A DNA stretch of 64,000 bases from Pyrrhosoma nymphula. Lineage: Eukaryota; Arthropoda; Insecta; Odonata; Coenagrionidae. The stretch's first letter is position 1. Every line of letters starts with the position of its first letter. The stretch lies in the NCBI GenBank assembly GCA_963573305.1, contig OY754334.1:92625848-92689847 (forward strand). Direction: 5' to 3'. The notes beneath the pieces are model-generated. The model saw nothing but the letters and a program-made list of their open reading frames with translations. It did not search any database and was not told the origin of the DNA. Below, one piece after another: positions 45,251 to 56,245 of the stretch. A program made the position numbers and the translations under genes.

Positions 45251-45300
45251 TTTACATATCACCCTGCAAGTTGCTGTCGTGACGTGTGGCAGGGGAATGT
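45251..45300 (+). repeat. Conserved hairpin motif, copy 2
   Basis: tttacatatcaccctgcaag then gacgtgtggcaggggaa. ccctgc pairs with gcaggg. Confidence 0.6.
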
Positions 45301-45479
45301 GTAGACATATGTGCATGAAGAAGAAGAGGTTTTGATAATTTCCATTCGCTGCCAACGCACAAGTGACATGGAACGCAGTCACGCGCACAGGTGCAATGGT
45401 ATACCCGAAAAGGGTTGGGATTCGCCGCGAAAAAATCATATGACTTGACCGAAATTCGAGCCCGAATAACTCAGTTGCC

Positions 45480-45570
45480 GATTAGGTCTGTAACTGGCTA
45501 ACACTCCTGACCGGCAATCGGCAGATCCTGGTTCGAAATCCTAGTGAAGTCAAATATTTTTTTTCGTAGC
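45480..45570 (+). repeat. tRNA-derived SINE head
   Basis: A-box-like taactggctaacactcctga and B box tggttcgaaatccta (45529 on), with about 36 nt between them. They are followed by a run of t that could act as a pol III terminator. No acceptor stem pairing, so not a functional tRNA. Confidence 0.55.
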
Positions 45571-45984
45571 GAATTCCATTCGCATTGGTGTATGGGTTTG
45601 ATAACATGTGGTTGCGTACACATTTTCACTCAGGAGAATATAAAAAAATAGCGTGCACTTGTATTTCCAGATGAGAAGTAGGTATTTTGAAAATGTTTAT
45701 GTACTGCAGAGAAAGGAATGGACGCAACCTTCAGGTTAATTTAGCTGATCGCTTGAGTGGTTCGGAACAATGATTTAGTCTCACAGAAAAATCTAGGGTG
45801 GCATCTCCACCTGACTTCGACCTATTGCGACAGTTGTTCATTTATAATCTTCATCCCGGATGCCTGAATCATTAAAGCAGCACTATATAGTATGTCACTA
45901 ATCAGTTTCACAAATCGCAATCCAGTGATACAACAATCTCAAATTGCAAACAATGAGTGGTCGTCAAAACCTGCTCTCTGTCGA

Positions 45985-46145
45985 TTTATTTGTACTGATT
46001 GTAAGTGAGGGAGGGGTAGAAAGAGAATAGTCTCTGTTGTGGATGGCATGAAGAGACGCAAGACGTGTGCCGAACTGAAGGGCGGGCGAATAGATGCCGA
46101 AGGCCGTGATGGAGGGCATTTACCGATAGATCACCTTTGATACAT
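45985..46145 (+). pseudogene. LINE family D fragment
   Basis: ggggtagaaagagaatagtc, tggatggcatgaagagacgc, aagacgtgtgccgaactgaa then a short 3' end tttaccgatagatcacctt. Confidence 0.6.
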
Positions 46146-46149
46146 TTTA

Positions 46150-47955
46150 TCAATCGTCAGACTGCTGTAAATTTTCTCCACAAAATTAGAATCGATCGTT
46201 GAAAGTTCTAAGCTTCGTAAAAGAAGTTAATTTCAAGTACACGTACTTAATTTTAGTAGCCTCCAAAAGAAATTCGTGGGTAGAATAGAAAGGTGGTGGA
46301 AGGTTTTCCACCTCATCGGTGAGAATAAATTTTAAACAGCATACAAATCTTATCTTTACATGATGTCCTATGGTATGAAATAGCACGTTTTTTGTGTATT
46401 TAGTTCAGTTGGGCAAGTAGGAAGAAATTATTCACATTCCTGATAATTGAATCGATTTTTTTGGAGCGGTTTGCATATTTTCCTTAAGGTGTGTCGTCAA
46501 TGTTCATCTCCGTAATTTGGTGACCATTCCACGGTACTGAGCATTTGCATCTGGCAACCGTAGTTAGTCTGCATCCAATTTGTTGACTTCTTCTTCTTCT
46601 TGGTCATTGTCTTCCTTGGAGTCCTCTTTTAGTTCAGACTTCTAAGGACTTCCTCATCAGTCATTCGGTTTGTGCATTTTATAGCCTTCATCTTCCTTTC
46701 GCACCCCATTTCCACCGTTTCAAGGGCTCCTTTTCTCCCTTCCTGCAACCCTCATCCATTAAACTCTAATGAACCGCTTCCTCATATTCAGGCATGTTCT
46801 TTATCTCTCATTAATTCACAGTGATATTTCGTAGGTCTTTTTTATCCTTGCCTTCTGACCAGGCCCTTTGGGCAACCCTTTTCTGAAAGTCATCGTGAAA
46901 GCCGTCTTAGCAGCGCCGAAGGGTAGGAGAGCGAGATAACTATGTTGGGTTGAATTTTGAAGGTGCTGCGAACTAGCCGCGGTATATTACCTTTACGGTG
47001 TCACCCAAATGTTCACAACATGAAAGTGCCAAAATTCCACAGAGAAAATATCATCCACCTTGGACGGTACTCAAACGCGGATCGTGATTTTCGATATCAA
47101 TATTTTTCTTCCGTTTTCTGATTTATGTTCCGTAATTTGAAGAATAGGGAGTGTGTTTTAATGCTACTTGGTATCTATGATGGTGAAATTACTTACTGAC
47201 GAGGATCGAATGGGGTCAAAGCGACCAACTATGTAAGTGGGTATATCCTTACCACTTGATGTCAGAATTAACCTCCATACCTAGCCCATGACTGTCCTTA
47301 TAATGACAAAACCATATTTGTACAAACATTTCATATTTTACTACAATATTGCTATCAACACCGCTACAATACAGCATTGCTATATTGACTATTTTATCGT
47401 CCATAATAATCGCATTTTTTTGCTTTTCTTTAAAATTAATCTTTCCAACGCTTGGTCTTTGCGTTAAGAGGGTTTGGAGGCTCCTTAGATTCTGGCGAGG
47501 AGGAAGCTTGAGAAAATGAGCGGAGTGAAAATCAAAGTATACTTAGGTGTACAAAATTTGAGTGAGAAGGAGGGGAATAATCGGGGATTATCGAAAGTGG
47601 TAGGAATAATGGAAGGATGTATTAGGATGTAAAAGCTTTTTGGAAGAAAGGATAATGATGGCTAAGTGGGGAAGCAGAATGTAAAGCATGGGACATCAGG
47701 GGTAAAGGGAGAGGGAAGATATAATTGCAGCAGAGGAAAATTGAGAGCCAGCGCTGTGTTGTATGGAAGAAAAGGGTAATGATGCCTCCGACGATGGGAA
47801 ATGTTTTTTAGATTTGAGTGTCGGAACACCTACCTATTTTGCTAGGATACTTTCGATCTGATATTTCCAATGGAGAATTTGTGAGGGATTTATAATGTTG
47901 GCACGTAATGTTTACCTCGATATTTACATTTTAAATGCCAAAACATAAACATTGA
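46150..47955. other. No gene; possible purine-rich LINE debris
   Basis: 47460-47800 is purine-rich and contains fragments such as gtggggaagcagaatgtaaa that may be a very old LINE copy, but no order of segments can be shown. Confidence 0.35.
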
Positions 47956-47960
47956 ACAAT

Positions 47961-48086
47961 TAGTAATGAAATTTCTTAGCAGTTGTCCACTTAAAAAAAA
48001 ATTAAATATAGGTATTCATATATTAATTTATTTATCCTATATTTAATTTTTTTTAACTGGAAAACTGCTAAGAAATATCATTACTA
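47961..48086. mobile_element. 126-bp hairpin MITE-like element
   Basis: tagtaatgaaatttcttagc, agttgtcca.. and aattaaatatagg at the left are inverted at the right (cctatatttaatttttttt, gctaagaaatatcattacta). Arms are about 52 bp around an AT-rich loop. The terminal TA on both sides fits a TA duplication as in Tc/mariner-type MITEs. Confidence 0.75.
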
Positions 48087-48089
48087 TGA

Positions 48090-48660
48090 ATGAGTTCCAC
48101 CACATCTGCCCTGATACAACTTTATTTATTTATCACTTATTTCACAAGGCAACCCAGAATATTGTCGCCTGATTCATAGATGAGCCGTTATTATTTATTG
48201 AGAACGGTTTCCGAAAATACAACTCTATTTCTTAGTTCTACTTATTTCAGTCAGAGTGGAATTACGGAATCCTTGGAAATCGAACGGTTTGATGCTCGAA
48301 CAACTTTCGTCCGAACAATTCTAGGAAAATCAGGTTTGAGTCTTGCACTAAACTTTTAATTCGATCCCAGTGAACGCTGCGGTCAGAAAACAATTAAAAA
48401 CAATATGTGTCCGCTATAATCACTACTTACCTATGGATTGAAAGCAGGACAGAGAATAGTCACTTAAGTGAGGGGCTACATGGGCACCAAACCTCCTCAT
48501 ACTTCCCGTCATCCCGTCCAGACTCTGATACTGGCTCTAACCCCTCCAAATCTCTGGCTGGCCTTAAGTGTTTTATGGTGAACATAGCCCTGAGAGGAAC
48601 TTTTTCACCAACTTGTCTTAAATCTTACCGTAGAGGAATTTTTTACTGTTTTAAGCCTAT
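48090..48660. other. No feature recognised
   Basis: No supported frame. acaactttatttatttatc at 48116 could be an old tail. Confidence 0.4.
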
Positions 48661-48664
48661 ATAA

Positions 48665-48785
48665 TTTCATATGAGTGAGCGAGGAAGTGGAAGAGAAATA
48701 ATAGACGTTGCGGATGGAATGATGACAGGTAGAAAGTATGCTGAGATGAAGAAATAACTTGTGTAAGGATTGGAGGAGGATGGAT
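48665..48785 (+). pseudogene. LINE family D fragment
   Basis: gagcgaggaagtggaagaga, cgttgcggatggaatgatga, caggtagaaagtatgctgag, atgaagaaataa, with aacttgtgtaaggattgg as in 55.5 kb. Confidence 0.65.
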
Positions 48786-48790
48786 GATAC

Positions 48791-48892
48791 TGTAGAGGAT
48801 TTGATATAAGACATTAAGTAATTTTTGGAGGTGGCCTGCGCTTTTAAAATTGCAGAGGATTTGATACAATACGTTAAGCAATTTTTGGAGGT
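48791..48892 (+). repeat. 60-bp period direct repeat, 2 units
   Basis: tg(t/c)agaggatttgata... through aatttttggaggt occurs at 48791-48832 and 48851-48892, exactly 60 bp apart with 5-6 differences. Confidence 0.9.
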
Positions 48893-48899
48893 CCGGAAG

Positions 48900-50490
48900 T
48901 GATATATTCTATTCGCATTGGTCCTTTTTGGGAAATACAACTCGAAATTCGAATTTATCAAGGTCGAACTACCAATACATAACAGATTATATTCGACTTC
49001 TGATTGTCCACGGTATTTCCGTATCTCATCGTCTTTTTTAGTTCTTCCTCCGCCGCCGATGTCGCTCCCAACGCGGCGGAGAAGTGCGTCACCAGCCGCT
49101 CCTCTCTCCCTCGCATCTGTTTCGCAACTGTTTCAAAGCGACGGCGAATCGATCCAGTGCCTCGCTCGCCAATGAACCTGGCGGCAGCGGCGTTGGCGCT
49201 TATATTTGCTCTGAAAACACACACGCCCCCTCAGCCCCCCTCTCTTTACCCTCTTCTCTTACCCCTCCACTTTTCCCCTTCCCCCAACCCCGCAGTCTTC
49301 CCCCAACCCCACCCTCCCCCTAACTTTCCTCCACCACTCTCCAACTCCCCTCCCTTCCATCCTCTTCCCTCTTCATTTTATTTATACTTCCACCCGATGT
49401 TTATAAATGAAAACATTCTCTCTTTCGCCTTAAGTCCTCGGCTAACATGCGATCAAAGCGATTATCTTCCACTAAAGATTTTTATTTTTTAAAAAGTTTT
49501 TTAATATTTATTTTTAATTTTTTACCCTCTGTCCCTCTTTGTACTAGTATCCCGCGATTTTTTCCCTTGTCCTTCCGCCTTGATTCGCGCTTGCAATCTC
49601 GCCAACCTTTGAAGCATTCCCCGGTCTTGACTCTTTCGGTGCAGGCCCCTTTAACAATATTTCAACAATTTTTCCACTTCATAATTCTGTCCTCGGAAGA
49701 GTCTGCTCGTTCTGTCTCGCGATGCATATGTGAAGCAGACACCAAACATTTTCGGCGCTTCCTTGAAGTGACTAGGATCTACTAAGCGAATACTAGGGAG
49801 GCCTTAGAAAGAATAAGTAAATGGGGGATGCTACTTCTCAGTAATTTGGCCACATCTCTAGTAAGCCGCGAGACTTTGGTACCCTGCACTCAGAAATATG
49901 TGATAAGTAAAGGAATGAAATTCGAAGAAAAGCCCTCCAAACCCACGTATTAACCTGTAGCAGAGTAATTTTTTAGACGTTTAAAAATGCGTTCTTTTCT
50001 CATGGATTTCGATTTGTTAAATTTTTGTCAAAGCATAAATGCAATGTCTTTACGAATATTGATCGCTGTTATCCAATAGCGAAGGAAGTGAACTAATATT
50101 GCAATAAAGGTAAACGAACAGAGGATTATAGGCGCGGACGGTGATTACGCAGCCGACGCTTAAAGAAGTATCTTGGAATCCACTAGCCTGCGGAAATCGC
50201 GGGATGCACAGAAAACAGACAAACGTCCAAACTACGGACAGCGCAGGTTAAGCAGCTGGAGGGATAAAAACCTCCATTCTACTAGCATCGTCTTTCCGCA
50301 ATGGCCAGTATTCACACGAATCACACAGCGTCAAGTCTCCTAATTAAAGTTCGAGGCAGACTTAAATGTATTGCGAATAGATAGTGCATGTGTGCATGAA
50401 TGTTTCATCATCCTTTTCATCGTCAGTTGTAGGGCACATGGCTTTGCGCCGAACCCAGTAAAATGGTTGGTTTCGATTTTTCCATTGATA
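48900..50490. other. No gene; pyrimidine tract 49205-49375
   Basis: GC-rich CpG patch at 49040-49200, then ~170 bp almost entirely C and T, giving a 162-codon Pro/Ser/Leu-rich ORF (49004-49492) that reflects composition. Both strands are open there, so coding is not supported. Confidence 0.5.
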
Positions 50491-50495
50491 TTGTT

Positions 50496-51290
50496 TCATC
50501 CAGATGATCAAGCATTTATTTGTCAGTCAGCAAAAGTGTTGCAATCAGCAAACCGTTAGAGGTGCTGGGCGAAAGATATGCGATGAATGTAAACCATAAG
50601 AAGACGAAAGTTATGAGATTTTCTAGAAGGAAGAAGGTGGGGCTGATAATAAGGGTGTGATGTCACAAAATAGAGCAGGTCGAGCAGATTAAGTACCTGG
50701 ATATTATTTTGGAGGTGAAAGGCTCGTGGTAGGGAAATTACATTTAAGTATTAAGATGCATAATTGCCGGGGCTAAAGAAGCATTTTCAAAGAGAAATGA
50801 ATTGATAAGGGGGGTCTGAGAAGAGATGTTATTAAAGGCCGGTGAAAACTCTCAGCATGGCGCTGTATGGGTCGGAAACTTGGTCATTTCGGAGGAAGAA
50901 TGTACGTAGACTTTAGGGGCTTGAAATATGGGTTTGGAGAAGGATGGAGAGGGTGAGATGGTTAGCGAGGAAGACGAACGAGGAGGTATTGGATATGGTA
51001 GGAGAGAAGATGAAGCTAGTGGCGGAGGTTCGGAGAAGGTAGAAGGGGTTGATGGAGGAAGTTTTGACAGGAGAGGGCGTGTTGATGAGGGTGATAGAGG
51101 GGAGAACACTGGGGTGGCGTGGAAGACGATAGGAATTTTGGGCGAAATAAGGAGAGGTAGAAGATATGAGGAATTTAAATGGCGTGACATTTTTAGGAGG
51201 GAAAACGGGACAATGTTCCAGAAATTAGGATGTAGGATAATGACTGTCCAAAACCCTACCAGTCAGCTGGTAGAATACTCTAATGAATGT
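50496..51290 (+). pseudogene. LINE family B copy with part of the RT region
   Basis: Starts at the ADDQA-equivalent atgatcaagcattta and runs through ALEVLGERYAMNVNHKKTKV, MRFSRRKK, the YLDIILEV-equivalent, SETWSFRRKN, MGLEKDGEG (frame-shifted MWVWRRMERV) and EGRTLGWRG-like text to ctaccagtcagctggtagaa, tactctaatga. Several frameshifts. The hairpin is CTACCAgtcagcTGGTAG. Confidence 0.9.
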
Positions 51291-51294
51291 CTGT

Positions 51295-51840
51295 TTCCGC
51301 CTAATACGATCTGTCGACGATTGAATGGGGAAACCCTTTATTTGTCTTCCCCTGCCACACTCGCCGTCTACGTCGCAGTTCCTCCGTATCTCTTTACCCT
51401 AACCTCCATCCATCAGGATCAGCTTTTTGTGCGACGATTCCGTTCATTCAATTTAGAGAACCCTTCCTGGTGGCCTGCCTGCGTAGCGGACATTGCTAAT
51501 AACTGGAGGGTGAATTGGTGGCTTTCACTAGGAAGGTGGCGGCGACTCCCCACCTACTTTGGTGCATTGATTTATTGTCTTTAACTCGCCTTGTAATCCT
51601 TACATCGTCTCCTTTTCTTTCACTTACCCGTTTATCCTTTCAACCACGTGGAATACTTTAAGCACTACCAACGTTCCAACCATTCTAAGCGCTAAATCTA
51701 TTGTGGAAGTAAGTTTTTGCTCATTTTACGAGTAGTTCCTTACGCTACCAATCTACCATGGTAAACGCTCAATTTGCGGGGGAAACCGAAAAAATGAAGC
51801 GTGATCAAATTATTTTACTATTATTATTAGTTTAATCCAC
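51295..51840. other. No feature recognised
   Basis: The C-terminal part of a 218-codon frame runs from the LINE into here and has no signature. Confidence 0.45.
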
Positions 51841-51844
51841 CAGT

Positions 51845-52225
51845 TTAGGTGGGTTTTAATCGAAGGTAAATATCCAGGGCACTATCTAACTTTTTTATTT
51901 CTTTCTTCATCTCCGCACGTCCCACCTTTCTTCACTCCGTCCATAAAACCTATTCTCTTTCTTCCCCTTCCCCGCTTCCCCAACATCCTTCCTTCTATCA
52001 CGGCCTTGAGCAACCCATCGCCCCTCTTTACCGATTCCAGCCACCTACCCTGCCTCCCCCTGATCTCATCCAGGAGTCCTCACCCCCCATGCCAAGCACT
52101 TCCTCGTTTGTCTTCCTTTCCGTCCCCCGTACCTTCTCCATCCTCCTACATACCCACATCTCGAATGCCTACAGCCTTTTCTCGTCCTCTCTTCTCAGAG
52201 TCGACGTTTCTGCTCCATACAACGT
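51845..52225 (-). pseudogene. LINE family A copy, minus strand
   Basis: Minus strand: AETSTLRREDEKRLQAFEMW, VCRRMEKVRGTERKTNEEVL, a frameshift, GRQGRWLESVKRGDGLLKAV, IEGRMLGKRGRGRKRIGFMD and GVKKGGTCGDEE-like text. The 3' UTR is decayed (acctaaactggtggatta). Confidence 0.85.
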
Positions 52226-52229
52226 ATTA

Positions 52230-53380
52230 TTTAAGGGTAGCAAAATGAAGAAGGGTAGAGTATTGATTTGATGATTGAGCAAAAAAAGGGTGTTCTTTGC
52301 TTATAAAACCATTTCGATAGTGTCAAATCGTCATAGGGTTCCGGGAGTTATTTCGTTTGAGTTTAGGTGCTTGCTTTTTGTTGAATCCTGGAAGCACACA
52401 GAGGGAAGGTTAGAGGGAAGCACGCTGTACTGTGGTGTGTTGTAAGGAGTATGTAAGGCGGACTGTGAATTTTTTGTAAATTGTTTTGTTAATCAAGGAA
52501 ACATACTCAATGGAATTCAAGTTGCTTCTAGTTGTATCTCCTGTATAACTGATATGCGTAAATTGCGAACGTTTATCGCTCAGAATCGTCCTCAAAACGT
52601 ATTTATGAAGTGTGAGTAGGAATATAACGACCCTATTTATATGACATGGAGAGGATAAAACTGTGCTACAAACTGTATTTAAGTCTCATAGTTCTGAGGA
52701 ATCATGCTTAAATGCCGATATGATCCGCCTCCAAAAGTTTTAATGAGCAAAAGATAGATTTCCCTGAATTAAGCTTTTATATTAATATCAATCGCGTGCC
52801 ATCTGTCTACTCGTCCGACGTGGTGAAATTTTAAGCCTTCCACTCCCTTTCGCGATGCATATGACTTGTATCGTACGCGTGCCATCTCATTGAATTGCCC
52901 CCACACTCTCTGTAATCATTTAATTTGTCGGAGCGTTGGTTTTCCCGCCTTTTTCCCCCACTCCTCGTACCTTTTAGTGGAACACGGAAAGGCGTCTTCA
53001 TTTTTTTATTTTACATTCTCGTCGCCCGGAGCCGTTCTACCCATTATCCAATGACTCAATTTCCCTCCGCTATCTCCGCTATTCGAAACATGTTGTCGCA
53101 CACTTTGTCCCGGTTCTCTCGAAAGGAATGAATGTTTTTATGGCTGTTAATGGAGATTCCACTGCGACTGCGCGAGTGGAAACAAATGAAGTCCATCTTT
53201 TTTCAATTGCGAGTAAAAAATACTAATTTGGCTGATAATTTTCCTAATGCAATGAAAAGTGAGAGTCAGATACTGATTGGTTAACGAATATCTTTATAAG
53301 AAATACTTTTTTCAGGCCCAAAAACCGAGGTGACATATTCGTAGAACTGAAGAACTTTGATTTTGTTAAGTTTTATGTAA
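52230..53380. other. No feature recognised
   Basis: ORFs of 60-68 codons only. Confidence 0.45.
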
Positions 53381-53381
53381 A

Positions 53382-53504
53382 GAAATTAGCTACTATCCAC
53401 GGATCATCAGGGAAGCCATTGAAATAGAAAAAAGACCTAACAACCTAAACAGAGAAGATGGCTACAAACTTCCTTATACGTGGAAAAGACTTTTGAAAAA
53501 CTAA
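53382..53504 (+). pseudogene. Penelope-like element ORF C-terminus
   Basis: A 40-codon frame ending in TAA at 53502-53504 reads KEISYYP then RIIREAIEIEKRPNNLNRED and GYKLPYTWKRLLKN. The block RIIREAIEI-K-PNNLNREDGY-L--TW is the characteristic end of Penelope-like retroelement proteins, just after the GIY-YIG endonuclease domain. Upstream the frame is lost (a +1/-1 shift near 53380), so reverse transcriptase and endonuclease are gone. A hammerhead-like core follows 75 bp downstream, the position where Penelope-like elements are known to carry such motifs in their terminal repeats. Confidence 0.85.
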
Positions 53505-53578
53505 AGTATTAATTAGTCATGCTGTACATAATGACCGCTTAAGTTTGTTTATTTATTTTTCATTGTTGATTTAGAATG

Positions 53579-53612
53579 CCTGACGAAGCCGGCAGAATAG
53601 CACGGCGAAACT
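53579..53612 (+). ncRNA. Hammerhead-like core motif of a Penelope-like element
   Basis: CTGACGA (53580-53586), an extra A, stem GCCG (53588-53591) / CGGC (53603-53606) with an 11-nt loop, then GAAA (53607-53610). Core order and residues match the hammerhead consensus CUGANGA-stem II-GAAA. Stems I and III cannot be drawn with confidence, so self-cleavage is not shown. Confidence 0.5.
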
Positions 53613-53749
53613 GTTGCTAAAAAAGTTTAGTTTAATCGTAGAAATCCAAAAGAAACTTTCCAAAATTAAAATAAACTGCGAAAAACTACGAAAAAAGTTG
53701 ACGAACTTTAAGTTAAATTCCCCCTGTTATTTGGGAAGATATGGGAAAG

Positions 53750-53945
53750 GGAGACAAACGTGGAAGTGCTTGACATGGTGGGCGAGGAGAGGAGGCATAC
53801 TAGGAGGCTGGAACAGGTAATGAGAGGCTAAGGGTTACTTAGGGTCGTGATAGAGGGGAAGATGTCGGGTAAGACGGAAAGGGGAATAAATAGAATTTAT
53901 GGACGGGATGACGAATGGTAGGACGAATGCTGATGGATTGCTCTA
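53750..53945 (+). pseudogene. LINE family A fragment
   Basis: gacaaacgtggaagtgcttg, acatggtgggcgaggagagg, gtcgtgatagaggggaagat, tttatggacgggatgacga. Deletions remove the DEIR-block. The 3' hairpin is missing. Confidence 0.75.
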
Positions 53946-54162
53946 ACAAATAAAACATTTGCGAAGAGCTGTAAAACCCATGTGTCGAAATGGGCGAATG
54001 CCTTCATTTTGTAACCATTAAATGCCAGGGGAATACCCGCTACTGACGTCAGTATTTTCGGGAAGCTGTCATTTATTTGACAGGGAAAATATAAAATTAA
54101 CAGTTTCTGGCGTAACTTTGTGGAACTGCCTAATGTTAAATAAAAGGGAATAACTTTGTGAT

Positions 54163-54273
54163 GTTAAATAACAAAGAATAACCTGAGGATGCTGTTAGGT
54201 GGAACGAAACCTAAAATGAAATCGTAAATAACACATCTTAAGTGGATTCACAAAGGAATTCTTTGTTATTTAA
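54163..54273. repeat. Foldback with weak hammerhead-like core
   Basis: ttaaataacaaagaat (from 54164) pairs with attctttgttatttaa (54257-54272). Between them CTGAGGA (54183-54189) and GAAA (54206-54209) have the expected spacing, but the intervening stem is poor. An imperfect copy of the left arm (atgttaaataaaagggaata) precedes it. Confidence 0.55.
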
Positions 54274-54279
54274 TTTTGG

Positions 54280-55080
54280 AAAATATTATTCTTCTCCCTG
54301 CAACGCCTATTCTTTGCCGTGCAAGTCCAAGTAACTTCAAGTTTTATTTGCAGGCAAGTATTTAATGTGGAGATAAAATATAATTGCTCGGATCCAACGC
54401 ATGCTTTCACTGCCTTAACCAAATAAATAGCCCCAATTATTGTCGGCGCATCCAGTTTCCCTGGCAATCGGTGCGTCGTACGGAACTCATCGACCTTAGA
54501 TCGCTAATGTTTCCCATTCTTTAATCAAGTGGACAAGTATGCTAATCCCAAGAAAGCCAGCGACCGAAAAGAAAAGGGAAATTAATCTAAAACACTCCCG
54601 TGAAACGAGATTTAGGCTGCCTTTTTCCTTGGAAGTCGTGCGGTCAGATCGGTTAAACTGATTCCCTTGCTTTCCTCATAGTCTGCTTGCTGCTTTTGGG
54701 AAAGGGATAATAGGGACGTGGGCTAGGGGAAGTGCTATAACAGATAGTCTCGTGTGCCCACCACCACCTTTCTTTATTCCCCTCCCTCCTTCCCCGCTCT
54801 CGTTTCTTCCCCTCCCGGCCTGCATTTGTGCTCTGCACCGCTGAAGTGGTTCGACGATTCCCCGAGAGATGGCGCGGGCGCAGCTTTCGGTAAGGGTTCC
54901 CCCTCTGGCCAGCTGGGGGGGGGGGGGGTAAGGGAGGGGGTGCCTTACCAGATTCCAGGAATAGGCAGGCGTTTTACGATATTTATCCTGTGGTTTTCTG
55001 CGTACGCTCATGGGAGGGATGTGACAATTTCGGGAACGCTTGTTATAATTTCGCCGCTTTTGATCTCTTTGAGGAAATTT
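54280..55080. other. No gene; G-run at 54916
   Basis: 54660-54960 is GC-rich with a run of 13 G. The 136- and 178-codon ORFs here are composition or read into the following LINE. Confidence 0.4.
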
Positions 55081-55085
55081 TGTCA

Positions 55086-55410
55086 AAGGAAGACAAATGA
55101 GGAAGTGCTTAAACTAGTTGGTGAGGAGAGGAAACTTGTGGATGAGATTGGGGGAAGGCAGGATAGGTGGCTGGAAGGGGTAATGAGGGGTGATGGTTTG
55201 CTGAAGGCCGTGATTGAGGGATGGATGTTGGGGAAGGGAAAGAAAGAGAATATGGACGAAGAGTTTCATGGACGGAATGAAGAAAGGTAGGACTTACGCT
55301 GAGATGAAGAAAGAAATACTATAGGTAGATAGGGCACTGCACGTGCAAGAGTCTGTTGGATATTCTCTGACTTTCATCATAACCTACCTTTAACCGGTAG
55401 ATTACTCAGA
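55086..55410 (+). pseudogene. LINE family A fragment
   Basis: RKTNEEVLKLVGEERKLVDE, GGRQDRWLEGVMRGDGLLKA and VIEGWMLGKGK in frame, then a frame change before the FHGRNEER segment. The 3' UTR ends ctacctttaaccggtagatt, actcagatgatgaagatgat. Confidence 0.85.
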
Positions 55411-55477
55411 TGATGAAGATGATTCCTCTGTGCATGTATCCTTTTGTTCCATTCAAGAAATCCGATGGCCATTTCGG

Positions 55478-55615
55478 CTGATGGAAGGTAGGAAGTATGC
55501 TGAGGTGTGAATGAATTCTTGTAAGGAATCACGAGCCTGCGGCTGCAATAGATTGGTATAGGTATTCCTACTTCAAACAAATCATACCCTCACCGTTAAA
55601 TCACGTCTGCTAATG
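55478..55615 (+). pseudogene. LINE family D 3' fragment
   Basis: ggctgatggaaggtaggaag, tatgctgaggtg then the D-type UTR (cgagcctgcggctgcaatag, attggtataggtattcctac) ending accctcaccgttaaatcacg, tctgctaatg. Confidence 0.7.
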
Positions 55616-55619
55616 GGTT

Positions 55620-56241
55620 ACTCTTCAGAATGGCTATGGCCATTTTGGCTGTGGGTCAGTAAAGTTCTGTTTATCTCTGGTTCCTTCGAACCTTTCTGCT
55701 CAATCGTGTACCCTTCGTCCCCTTTGGTGATGAAAGGGTGCCTCATACCCTCTTGCTCGTCAGTCACGTACCTCGTTTACCACGGTGAAATGTCTTATTT
55801 CCTCTTAGTTGGTCTTTTTGTAGCATATGTGCTACATTGTGTTATTATTTTTTAGGCTCCTATTACGCCTTGAGTTTCAATGCAAGCGGTTGTATTTTAT
55901 GCTCTACACTCCGCGGGTTTCACTTTTAATGCATGATTTTGTATCTATATTTTTTGTTTGTGTGATTTGCATTTTTTTATTGATGCCCTTAAAGGTCCCT
56001 TTTAATCAGTCATGCAAATATTTCTGGAGACAGAAAGTGGCAGGACTGAAGAGGTTATCCATTGATACCTTGTTGTGAGTGAGCAGTCATTGGCTAACTA
56101 AACTTCCTTGACGTTCGTACATCTCTTCCCCTACGCGGATAGCAGCCCTGTGGAGAAGGTCGTGTGTTTCTGGTCAGGGCCGCCCTTTGGACCTTGAAGC
56201 CCTGAGTGCAAATACGGAGTGCGACGCCAATGAATAAAAAT
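55620..56241. other. No feature recognised
   Basis: Hydrophobic 80-83 codon ORFs at 55613-56078 are T-rich and lack signatures. Confidence 0.4.
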
Positions 56242-56245
56242 ATGA

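Noticed and set aside
47195..47216. CTGACGAGGATCGAATG as another hammerhead-like core
   Set aside because: Stem is 3 nt at best and GAAA is GAAT.
49004..49492. 162-codon Pro/Ser-rich ORF
   Set aside because: It is a translation of a ~170-bp pyrimidine tract.
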